A stretch of 5,387 nucleotides of DNA from Flavipsychrobacter stenotrophus. Lineage in GTDB: Bacteria; Bacteroidota; Bacteroidia; Chitinophagales; Chitinophagaceae. Shown here in pieces: positions 1-5,069 of this stretch. The position numbers and the translations under genes are program-made. Position 1 is the stretch's first letter. Each line of letters begins with the position of its first letter. The stretch is taken from NCBI GenBank assembly GCA_947372365.1, contig CANBTK010000192.1, positions 1 through 5,387 on the forward strand. The letters run 5' to 3'. The notes under the pieces are model-generated. The model saw nothing but the letters and a program-made list of their open reading frames with translations, was not told the DNA's origin and searched no databases.

Positions 1-1081
1 CTAAGTCATAACGCTTATCACTGAAGAATAATTTTTCAATGATACCACGCGCTGTTTCATCATCCGGTGCATCAGAGCCACGGAGCTGGCGGTAGATATG
101 CTGAACAGCTTCCAGTTCAGAGTTAGAAGTATCTTTATTTAAAGTATTGTAGATGATGGAATAGTCACCGCTCACTTCTTCCTTCTGCAGGAATACAGTT
201 TTGATGCCCATTTCCATAATCATGGCTGCGTTGTCTTCGTCAAGCACGCTGTCGCGGTCCAGAACCACTTCATTACGCTCGATGGTAACTACCTCACCGG
301 TGTCCTCATCAACGAAATCTTCAGTCCAGCTGCGGAGTACGCGAGCGGCCAGGCGGCGGTTAAGGTTAGCTTCCAGCGATTTCCTGTCGCCTTTCACCTC
401 ATCAGCCATACCGAACAATTCCAGGATGTCCTTATCTGTTTCGTAACCAATGGCACGTAACAGTGTAGTTACCGGGAATTTTTTCTTACGGTCGATGTAG
501 GCATACATCACGTTATTAATATCGGTAGCGAACTCCATCCATGCGCCTTTGAATGGAATTACACGCGCACTGTAAATTTTAGTACCGTTCGGGTGAACGC
601 TCTGACCGAAGAATACACCCGGAGAACGATGCAACTGAGATACGACAACACGCTCAGCGCCATTGATAACGAAAGTACCACGAGGGGTCATGTATGGGAT
701 GTTACCCAGGAACACATCCTGTACGATAGTTTCGAAGTCAACGTGCTCTTCATCGTTACAACTTAATTTCAGTTTCGCCTTCAGCGGCACTGAATAAGTC
801 AAACCACGCTCCATACACTCTTCGATAGTGTAACGCGGTGGGTCAATGAAGTAGTCCAAAAATTCCAGAACGAAGATGTTGCGGGTATCGGTGATAGGAA
901 AATTTTCCTTAAACACCCTGAACAATCCCTCGTTATCACGCTTATCTGGCGTAGTTTCGAGCTGGAAGAAGTCCTGAAACGACTGGAGTTGGATAGCCAG
1001 CAAATCCGGTGATGTAGCTACGTCATGTAACTTCCCGAAATTGTGCCTTCCTGCTGCGGTCTTTTTTTGCGGTATAGCCAT
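1..1081 (-). CDS. rpoB: RNA polymerase beta subunit, N-terminal part (cut by window edge)
   Basis: This is the catalytic beta subunit of DNA-dependent RNA polymerase, which forms the active-centre cleft with beta-prime in the alpha2-beta-beta'-omega core. The frame is open for 360 codons from ATG at 1081 to the left edge, starting [18 protein letters not shown]. Recognisable stretches in order are [21 protein letters not shown] (about 77-97), [21 protein letters not shown] (131-151) followed by [23 protein letters not shown] (172-184), [18 protein letters not shown] (196-213) and [10 protein letters not shown] at the cut. These match the protrusion and lobe regions of bacterial beta. The rifampicin-pocket and catalytic parts lie outside the window. 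The start is fixed by the conserved N-terminus. An AGGAGA sits 13 nt upstream (1095-1100), too far for a classical ribosome site. The gene has its own promoter and no ribosomal protein gene directly upstream, so here it heads its own transcript, presumably with rpoC next. Identity is certain. Confidence 0.98.
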   Translation of the reverse strand, partial: MAIPQKKTAAGRHNFGKLHDVATSPDLLAIQLQSFQDFFQLETTPDKRDNEGLFRVFKENFPITDTRNIFVLEFLDYFIDPPRYTIEECMERGLTYSVPLKAKLKLSCNDEEHVDFETIVQDVFLGNIPYMTPRGTFVINGAERVVVSQLHRSPGVFFGQSVHPNGTKIYSARVIPFKGAWMEFATDINNVMYAYIDRKKKFPVTTLLRAIGYETDKDILELFGMADEVKGDRKSLEANLNRRLAARVLRSWTEDFVDEDTGEVVTIERNEVVLDRDSVLDEDNAAMIMEMGIKTVFLQKEEVSGDYSIIYNTLNKDTSNSELEAVQHIYRQLRGSDAPDDETARGIIEKLFFSDKRYDL

Positions 1082-1125
1082 AGTATTATATAAGTCTCCT
1101 GTTTACGCAATAAAAATCCTGTAAA

Positions 1126-1140
1126 GCAAGCCGGGCCTGC
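1126..1140 (-). promoter_or_regulatory. Small hairpin with following U-rich stretch in the rpoB leader
   Basis: On the minus-strand RNA, GCAGGCCCGGCUUGC folds into a 6-bp stem (one G-U pair) with a 3-nt loop. It is followed by UUUACAGGAUUUUUAUUG. It lies between the predicted rpoB start of transcription and the start codon. The shape resembles a weak attenuator, but the stem is short and the U-run interrupted. It could also be a simple leader structure. Confidence 0.3.
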
Positions 1141-1216
1141 GATACAGTTAAAAATCAAGTACTAAAAAACAATCAAAGTTATTTCGTGCACGTATGTTCC
1201 CTAAAGAAAAGGAACG

Positions 1217-1248
1217 CAAAGATATGAAAGGGGCCTTAATTAGTCAAA
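1217..1248 (-). promoter_or_regulatory. Bacteroidota-type promoter of rpoB
   Basis: Read on the minus strand, TTTG (1248-1245) is followed after 20 nt by TATCTTTG (1224-1217). This fits the -33 TTTG and -7 TAnnTTTG consensus of the Bacteroidota primary sigma factor exactly. The expected transcription start is near 1210, giving an rpoB leader of about 130 nt. The match and spacing are seen directly; that it is used is inferred. Confidence 0.75.
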
Positions 1249-1287
1249 AAAATATGAACAATTTTTAAAAAAGGCACGATTTTTGTG

Positions 1288-1314
1288 TAAAGTGCCAAAA
1301 TTGGACACACTTTA
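1288..1314. repeat. 7-bp inverted repeat TAAAGTG / CACTTTA
   Basis: TAAAGTG (1288-1294) and CACTTTA (1308-1314) are separated by 13 bp. The dyad lies about 40 bp upstream of the predicted -33 element of rpoB. It could be an operator, but short dyads are frequent in such AT-rich sequence. Confidence 0.3.
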
Positions 1315-1370
1315 ACATTTCATTTTGTTAAGGCTTCGCCAAATAGGATAAAATGGAGGGGCGTTGCCTG

Positions 1371-1398
1371 TTTTTTAACATAATTTTATGTTAAAAAA
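1371..1398. repeat. Perfect 13-bp-arm AT-rich palindrome
   Basis: TTTTTTAACATAA (1371-1383) is repeated inverted as TTATGTTAAAAAA (1386-1398) around a 2-bp centre. It lies between the terminator of the FG-GAP gene and the rpoB promoter. Either strand's transcript would form a weak A-U hairpin; the tails make it look like a bidirectional terminator without a GC core. A protein-binding dyad is equally possible. Confidence 0.6.
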
Positions 1399-1458
1399 TT
1401 TATAAAATAATTGAGCAGTTATTTTTTACGGGAGGGAAATGTGTGTTACTATATAGGC

Positions 1459-1484
1459 TTTTTAAAAAAACAGGTATTTATAAC
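1459..1484 (+). repeat. Direct repeat copy 1 (TTTTTAAAAAAACAGGTATTTATAAC type)
   Basis: An A/T run followed by CAGGTATTTATAAC. The 12-bp core GGTATTTATAAC (1473-1484) recurs exactly at 2462-2473 in the same orientation, also preceded by TTTTAAAAA. The two copies lie on either side of the FG-GAP repeat gene and its terminator, 989 bp apart. Confidence 0.5.
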
Positions 1485-1520
1485 GAAAATAGGATACTAG
1501 CAGTTGATTTTACTAGTTGC

Positions 1521-1557
1521 TGTAAATAAAATGGCGAGCCCCTAAACGAGGCCCGCC
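1521..1557 (-). terminator. Intrinsic terminator of the FG-GAP repeat gene
   Basis: On the minus strand, GGCGGGCC (1557-1550) pairs with GGCTCGCC (1540-1533) around a 9-nt loop, an 8-bp stem with one G-U pair. It is followed by the U-rich tail ATTTTATTTA (1532-1523). It lies about 65 bp past the stop codon at 1624 and separates this gene's transcript from rpoB. Confidence 0.8.
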
Positions 1558-1623
1558 AAAGCATTAAAACCGAGTGAAAAAATTAAAAAAGGGAACTCAG
1601 CTTAGGGGTGCATCAAAAGCTTT

Positions 1624-2292
1624 TTAAGCCGGCACTTGAGGAGAAACATGTACTTCTACAGTGTTGGTACCGCAATTAGCCGTCTTTAAAAAAATCAGGT
1701 CTAAAGTCTTATTTCCCTGAAAGTCATTCATCATCCATGTCCCATCGGTTTCCATTGCAAAGGTTGTGCCAGTTTCCAAAATCCTCTTTTTGTAGCCTGA
1801 ACTACTGGAAGCTATATGCACCTCAACGCTTTTGGTGCCGCAATTTGCTGTTTTGATAAAAATGAGGTCAGGAATTCCGTCGCCGTCAAAATCAGCCATC
1901 AGCCATGTGCCATCGGTTTCCATAGCAAATGTTGTTCCTGTTTCCAATATCCGGGTCTTATAATTTGATTTACCTGAAGCGACATGGACTTCAACGGAGT
2001 TTGTAGCACAATTTGCCGTTTTAATAAATACCAGGTCTGGAATCCCGTCATGGTCAAAATCAGACATCAACCATGTGCCATCTGTCTCCATTGCAAAAGT
2101 TGTACCGGTCTCTAGTATCCTGTTTTTATATTGCGAGGCTGCGGAAGCAACATGCACTTCTACCGTTTTTGTGCCGCAATTTGCGGTTTTGATAAAAACA
2201 AGGTCAGGGTTCCCGGTCTTTGAATAATTTGCCATTGTCCAGGCTCCGTCAGTTTCCATAGCGAATGTTGATCCACATTCAAGGAGGCGCGT
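1624..2292 (-). repeat. Four tandem 168-bp coding repeats
   Basis: The four units run 2292-2125, 2124-1957, 1956-1789 and 1788-1624 (the last shortened). Protein is much better conserved than DNA: the FAMETDG block is invariant in all four, yet codons differ at third positions (GCA/GCT, GAG/GAA, ACA/ACC/ACT). The duplications are therefore not recent, and selection holds the protein sequence. Confidence 0.85.
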
Positions 2293-2313
2293 TTGGTAAG
2301 GTACTGTGCTCAT
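1624..2313 (-). CDS. FG-GAP/VCBS-like four-repeat protein
   Basis: A 229-aa protein made almost wholly of four tandem repeats with an exact 56-residue period. Each repeat reads (T/K)R(I/L)LE-x-G-(S/T)TFAMETDG-(T/A)W-x-M, a loop, DL(V/I)F(I/L)KTANC, then VEVH(V/I). Repeats 2 and 3 carry the full calcium-type loop DFDHDGIPD / DFDGDGIPD; in repeats 1 and 4 it is degenerate (NYSKTGNPD, DFQGNKTLD). Such loops in FG-GAP/VCBS repeats usually bind calcium inside beta-propeller blades, and related repeats occur in lectin-like proteins; sugar or protein binding is therefore possible but not shown. I see no signal peptide or membrane segment, so export is unclear. ATG at 2313 (MSTVPYQTRLLE) was chosen because the frame extends upstream only to a TTG at 2355 through non-conserved residues. 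Four blades is few for a classical propeller, so a hemopexin-like four-blade ring or oligomer is conceivable. The protein is surely real; its function is unknown. Confidence 0.85.
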   Translation of the reverse strand: MSTVPYQTRLLECGSTFAMETDGAWTMANYSKTGNPDLVFIKTANCGTKTVEVHVASAASQYKNRILETGTTFAMETDGTWLMSDFDHDGIPDLVFIKTANCATNSVEVHVASGKSNYKTRILETGTTFAMETDGTWLMADFDGDGIPDLIFIKTANCGTKSVEVHIASSSSGYKKRILETGTTFAMETDGTWMMNDFQGNKTLDLIFLKTANCGTNTVEVHVSPQVPA

Positions 2314-2378
2314 AAAGAAAAAATTGTTCGCTTTGTTTCTACCTACTCTTTTCAAGGCTTTTCGGTTTCCGCCTGTGT

Positions 2379-2400
2379 TATCATGTAGCTACTAATGATA
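2379..2400. promoter_or_regulatory. Possible operator dyad upstream of the FG-GAP gene
   Basis: TATCATGTAG (2379-2388) is answered by CTAC (2389-2392) and, after an extra TA, ATGATA (2395-2400), giving 10-bp arms with a 2-bp interruption; GTAGCTAC in the centre is itself palindromic. Another 8-bp palindrome, TGATATCA, overlaps at 2396-2403. The dyad is centred about 75 bp before the chosen start codon, where a promoter or operator would be expected. Confidence 0.35.
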
Positions 2401-2441
2401 TCACAAAGGAACAACCGTAACTGGCTGTAGAATAGAGTATG

Positions 2442-2473
2442 AATACCTGATTTTAAAAACGGGTATTTATAAC
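2442..2473. repeat. Near-palindrome containing direct repeat copy 2
   Basis: AATACCTG (2442-2449) and CGGGTATT (2460-2467) form an 8-bp inverted repeat with one mismatch (a G-U pair in RNA) around ATTTTAAAAA, whose TTTTAAAA is also self-complementary. The right arm continues into the direct-repeat core GGTATTTATAAC (2462-2473) shared with 1473-1484. The earlier copy lacks the matching left arm. Confidence 0.5.
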
Positions 2474-2839
2474 TGGTAGTGAAGCCAGCATGGGGTATAC
2501 GTGGAATTAAATGAAAAATTAGCAGTTCGCAGCCCTCTGAGTTTACAATTCCGATGCGAATGAGTGGCGTTTGCAAAAGGCTTTAAAAAGCGCTGTATTA
2601 TTCCTCAATACATATTTTATCCCTAAACTTCCCGGATTCGCGTTTCTTAAAATACCTGAATTTATCGCTTTGGGTTAAGATAGTCGTGTGCTCAAGTTGC
2701 ATTCGTTTCGCGGTGCTTTGCACTGATGTACACTTTATTGCCTTTAACATACTACAATACCACACGCTAACTACGGGGAGTTTATGGCGGTGTTGGGCTC
2801 ACACTGTTCATTACCATAATCTAGAAGCTGTAGAAAGAC

Positions 2840-3040
2840 ATGAAAACCGCCATGGTATTTCTGTGTATGCTTTGGGGCTTTTACGCACTATCACGCATCA
2901 TGACCATTTTTATGGAAGGCAGCCTGGGTGCCTTTGGTACCCAGTGGCTAAAGACAGAAACTTGCTTCTTTATCATTGCACTTGCACTTAGCATATTGTA
3001 CAAACCCGCTACCCTACAAACAGCCAGCAAATTACGCTAA
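2840..3040 (+). CDS. Small two-helix membrane protein (hypothetical)
   Basis: A 66-aa frame with two hydrophobic segments, residues about 3-25 (beginning AMVFLCMLWGFYAL) and 41-54 (CFFIIALALSILY), joined by a short loop containing EGSLGAFGTQWLKTE. The C-terminus is short and basic (KLR). This is the pattern of a small inner-membrane protein. I recognise no family. ATG at 2840 is preceded by GAAAG, a weak ribosome site, which is normal in Bacteroidota. The overlapping plus-strand frame from 2686 has no such pattern and is taken as its shadow. The gene converges with the coiled-coil membrane protein gene, with a hairpin between them that can end both transcripts. Reality is moderately supported by the membrane pattern and the placement of the terminator; no function is proposed. 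Confidence 0.55.
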   Translation: MKTAMVFLCMLWGFYALSRIMTIFMEGSLGAFGTQWLKTETCFFIIALALSILYKPATLQTASKLR

Positions 3041-3053
3041 CACTCACTACTCA

Positions 3054-3095
3054 CCTGAAAACAATAGGGGCCGCGACCAAAGTTGCGTCCCCTAT
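3054..3095 (-). terminator. Hairpin terminator between convergent genes
   Basis: ATAGGGG (3064-3070) pairs with CCCCTAT (3089-3095); after one mismatch, CGCGAC continues with GTTGCG (one G-U) around a CAAA loop. On the minus strand the stem is followed by TGTTTTCAG, a short U-rich tail, about 50 bp past the stop codon at 3145. On the plus side the tail (CACATATATG) is poor. It best fits the minus-strand gene and may act on both. Confidence 0.7.
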
Positions 3096-3144
3096 CACAT
3101 ATATGCTAATGTGCAATTAGCCGTTGCGGCGTAAATATGGTAAA

Positions 3145-3735
3145 CTATCTGCTTCCCTTCAGCAACTCAATCTCCTTCTGTAAATGAGCCAGCGTAGCTT
3201 GTAAAGACAATAAGATTTCGTCGTCAGTCCTGGCTTTTGGTGTGCCCTGCTGGGCTGGTGCGCCGTCCAATTCTTCTTCATCCTCCTCCTGCATCTCATC
3301 TACCTCTTTTTGTATTTCTTCCAGGTCTTCGCCCAGTTCTTCCAGGTCTTCACCCAGCTCTTCGATATCATCGCCTAACTCTTCGATGTCTTCGCCCAGT
3401 TCTTCAATATCTTCACCCAATTCTTCAATGTCATCGCCCAGCTCTTCAATCCCCTCGCCCAGTTCCTCTATGTCCTCTTGTATTATCTCTATGTTCTGAT
3501 TGTTCATATTCAGCGACATCTGGATGAATATAGACAGGTAAATAGCTTCAAGCGAAACAATGGTGGTTAGGAATAGCAGCATCCTTTCAAAAGTGACCAC
3601 GCCAAGAACAGGAAGCAGGAAGGATATAATAAATAATATAGTATGTAATAATACCGAACTGGTAGAGCCCACCCACCTGGTAATGTTGGATGCGCCCTTT
3701 TCCATAATAATCCTTTGCCTCTCCCTGATACTCAT
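3145..3735 (-). CDS. DUF1003-like membrane protein with long acidic heptad-repeat tail
   Basis: A 196-aa protein. A basic N-terminus (RERQR, K, R) precedes two hydrophobic helices at about 26-48 (SVLLHTILFIISFLLPVLG) and 52-75. The stretch LTTIVSLEAIYLSIFIQMSLN resembles the second helix of DUF1003-type and low-affinity iron permease-like proteins; this assignment is from memory and tentative. Then follow seven copies of (I/L)EELG(E/D)(D/G) at 89-137, two looser heptads to 151, a short Pro/Gln/Gly linker, and a final amphipathic helix (LLSLQATLAHLQKEIELLK). By the positive-inside rule both ends are cytoplasmic. The tail probably forms a coiled coil with Ile at a and Leu at d. Start choice is open: ATG at 3705 (MEKGASNITRWVGS) has AAAGGA six bases upstream and would give 186 aa. 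A candidate -7 element at 3753-3760 would leave only a very short leader for the upstream start. Function unknown. Confidence 0.8.
   Translation of the reverse strand: MSIRERQRIIMEKGASNITRWVGSTSSVLLHTILFIISFLLPVLGVVTFERMLLFLTTIVSLEAIYLSIFIQMSLNMNNQNIEIIQEDIEELGEGIEELGDDIEELGEDIEELGEDIEELGDDIEELGEDLEELGEDLEEIQKEVDEMQEEDEEELDGAPAQQGTPKARTDDEILLSLQATLAHLQKEIELLKGSR
3325..3471 (-). repeat. Seven tandem 21-bp repeats encoding heptads
   Basis: Each 21-bp unit encodes (I/L)EELG(E/D)(D/G). Units differ mainly at synonymous positions (ATT/ATC, GAA/GAG, CTG/TTA/TTG, GGC/GGT) and at the E/D and I/L choices, so heptad register and chemistry are preserved. Such arrays can gain or lose units by slippage without breaking the frame, so copy number may vary between strains. 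Confidence 0.85.
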
Positions 3736-3752
3736 TTTCTGGCTTTAGGCTG

Positions 3753-3760
3753 CAAAAGTA
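3753..3760 (-). promoter_or_regulatory. Candidate -7 element of the coiled-coil membrane protein gene
   Basis: On the minus strand TACTTTTG fits TAnnTTTG. No TTTG is found about 20 bp further upstream, so only half of the promoter consensus is present. The implied transcription start near 3748 is about 12 nt before the ATG at 3735 and about 43 nt before the ATG at 3705, which mildly favours the internal start. Confidence 0.35.
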
Positions 3761-3871
3761 GGTAAACCACATTAACCTATTGTGATGATTGTTGCCCATT
3801 GCGAAAAAACCCCTACCCTACCAAAGTAAGCCTTGATTAATGTAGTGGGAAATTTTTAACAGTGCCTATAA

Positions 3872-3904
3872 TTTAATACCTAATGCCTTATTTTAGTACA
3901 TTTA
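3872..3904 (+). promoter_or_regulatory. Weak candidate promoter of the beta-hydroxylase gene
   Basis: TTTA (3872-3875), 21 bp, then TACATTTA (3897-3904) matches the Bacteroidota TTTG / TAnnTTTG pattern except for the final G of each element. It lies 22 bp before the ATG at 3927, a plausible place, but the match is degenerate in AT-rich sequence. Confidence 0.3.
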
Positions 3905-3926
3905 CGGTTGTGAAAAGCCTACAATC

Positions 3927-4622
3927 ATGAACTCAGTTATCAAGCACATAAAGCTGCCATTCAGCTTCCCGGTTGCAGCAATGCAAAAAGAAGTTGCAGC
4001 ACTGGAAACAGCATGGATAAGGCACTACCAGGTAACCCAATACGAAGGTGAGTGGAGCGCCCTGCCCCTGAGGTCTATCAACGGGTCGCTGTCCAGCCTT
4101 ACTGTTGACAACAACGTTAATGAGCAGTTCGCTGATACCCCGCTTATGGAAGCCTGCCCTGTACTAAAGGAGGTAGTAGCATCGCTGAAGTGTGAGAAAA
4201 CGACCGTAAGGCTACTGAAGCTGAAACCAGGCTCTGTAATAAAAGAACATACCGACAAGGGGCTCAATTTTGAAGAGGGCGAAGCCCGGATACATGTGCC
4301 TATTTTCACCAATGCAGGAGTTGAGTTTTACCTTGCTGATGAAAAAATGAAACTTCAGGAAGGGGAATGCTGGTACATGAATTTCAGCTTAAAACACCGC
4401 ATAGCGAATAACAGCAACGAGGACCGTGTGCACCTGGTAATAGACTGCAAGGTAAACGGCTGGATGGCACAGCTTTTTGACAACTGCAGCACAAAGTGCA
4501 TACAGGAAAAAGAAGAGCAATTTTCAAGCAACGAAAAACTGGCTATTATTGAGAACCTTAAAGCCATGGGTACGCCTGAGTCGCTAAGGATTGCCGAAGA
4601 GTTTTTCAAATCGCTTGCCTAA
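3927..4622 (+). CDS. Aspartyl/asparaginyl beta-hydroxylase-family Fe(II)/2-oxoglutarate oxygenase
   Basis: A 231-aa protein of the Asp/Asn beta-hydroxylase (cupin-fold) family, which uses Fe(II), O2 and 2-oxoglutarate to hydroxylate a protein or small-molecule side chain. The core runs from WSALPLRS (43-50) through LLKLKPGSVIKEHTD (96-110), GEARIHVPI (118-126), then GECWYMNF (146-153), HRIANNS (157-163) and DRVHLVID (166-173). Metal ligands are readable as H108-x-D110 and H157; R167, ten residues after H157, is the expected 2-oxoglutarate carboxylate anchor, and R121-x-H123 is a second family motif. Unlike mammalian AspH, which lacks the acidic ligand, the full His-Asp-His triad is present. 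A tail of about 55 residues after the core includes C187 and C191 and a helical end. It has no signal peptide, so it is cytoplasmic. It is divergent from the coiled-coil membrane protein gene (191-bp gap) and appears monocistronic. The substrate is unknown. Confidence 0.85.
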   Translation: MNSVIKHIKLPFSFPVAAMQKEVAALETAWIRHYQVTQYEGEWSALPLRSINGSLSSLTVDNNVNEQFADTPLMEACPVLKEVVASLKCEKTTVRLLKLKPGSVIKEHTDKGLNFEEGEARIHVPIFTNAGVEFYLADEKMKLQEGECWYMNFSLKHRIANNSNEDRVHLVIDCKVNGWMAQLFDNCSTKCIQEKEEQFSSNEKLAIIENLKAMGTPESLRIAEEFFKSLA

Positions 4623-5069
4623 ATAGCCACCTTGTAGCCATAAGCCCAACAAACGGAGCAAAGAGCCCCTGCCCGGCCAAAAAAGAATTATAGAGTCAAG
4701 GATAGGCAAGAGGTTTCGGGTGCAGGTGGCTAACCACCTGATTCATCTGCTATATACCTACCCCCAAAAACTAAAAAGTCCGCATTGGGGAAATAAAGCA
4801 CTAACTGAGCTCAGGCCAATCCTCAGTAATTTTTAAGGCAAAAATTTACCAAAAGCCGCAATATAAAAAAGCCAATCGTTCCCGATTTCCATTTTGCTCA
4901 GTAGCGAGGCGCTGCCAAACATCGAACTTTTCGTGGCTGATTTAGAGGTGTTTTGCGTTTTTCATTAGGCTATGCTGGTATTATTTATTTTCGGTAGTGG
5001 CAAAACTAATTTTCAATTACCCTTAACAAAAAACGCCATAACATTGTACTGTAAAAGCACAGATTATAA
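4623..5069. other. 447-bp stretch without a convincing gene
   Basis: It separates the beta-hydroxylase gene from the frame at the right edge. It contains a hairpin at 4723-4740, a 10-bp palindrome CTGAGCTCAG at 4805-4814, and an AT-rich imperfect dyad at 4826-4849 (GTAATTTTT / AAAAATTTAC). A 33-codon frame at 4972-5073 (MLVLFIFGSGKT...) overlaps the next start codon, but it is short, and the GSGKT string alone does not make it a nucleotide-binding protein. No clean Bacteroidota promoter was found, nor a terminator with a U-tract. Confidence 0.55.
4723..4740. repeat. Perfect hairpin CAGGTGG-CTAA-CCACCTG with a competing upstream arm
   Basis: A 7-bp perfect stem with a 4-nt loop, about 100 bp after the beta-hydroxylase stop codon. 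No U-run follows, so it is not a normal intrinsic terminator. AGGTGGCTA (4724-4732) is also the exact complement of TAGCCACCT at 4624-4632, just after the stop codon, so two mutually exclusive pairings are possible in the 3' transcript. Confidence 0.45.

Larger units (their letters stand above)
2314..2839. other. 526-bp stretch without a convincing gene
   Basis: It holds the upstream region of the FG-GAP repeat gene, with the dyad at 2379-2400, the near-palindrome at 2442-2467 and the second direct repeat copy. An open frame at 2352-2576 (minus) and one at 2686-2991 (plus) translate to low-complexity mixtures rich in Cys, His and aromatic residues without domain pattern, and I do not call them genes. 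No clear TTTG/TAnnTTTG promoter was found for either neighbouring gene. Confidence 0.6.

Noticed and set aside
201..446. Ser/Arg-rich plus-strand frame of 81 codons
   Set aside because: It is antisense to rpoB, whose coding sequence is unambiguous.
1615..1624. AAAAGCTTTT palindrome at the FG-GAP stop codon
   Set aside because: It has only five-bp arms with no loop, and a much better terminator lies at 1521-1557.
2352..2576. 74-codon minus-strand frame directly upstream of the FG-GAP frame, its TGA overlapping the TTG start of the longer version
   Set aside because: No domain, signal or membrane pattern; it spans two dyads and the direct repeat; the apparent overlap depends on a TTG start that is less likely than the ATG at 2313.
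2680..2839. Possible integron attC-like recombination site (TAAC and GTTGGGC-like strings)
   Set aside because: I could not pair core sites into the required imperfect hairpin, and no integrase is in the window.
2686..2991. 101-codon plus-strand frame rich in Cys, His and Trp
   Set aside because: It overlaps the better-patterned 66-aa membrane protein in another phase and shows no recognisable domain.
3237..3527. Two plus-strand frames rich in Ser/Pro or Leu/Pro opposite the coiled-coil gene
   Set aside because: They are antisense shadows of the 21-bp heptad repeats; their repetitive composition is explained by the minus-strand gene.
4025..4609. Two minus-strand Ser-rich frames
   Set aside because: They are antisense shadows of the beta-hydroxylase gene.
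4805..4849. Palindrome CTGAGCTCAG and AT-rich dyad GTAATTTTT/AAAAATTTAC
   Set aside because: Short or imperfect, with no placement near a promoter or gene start; reported only in the description of the stretch.
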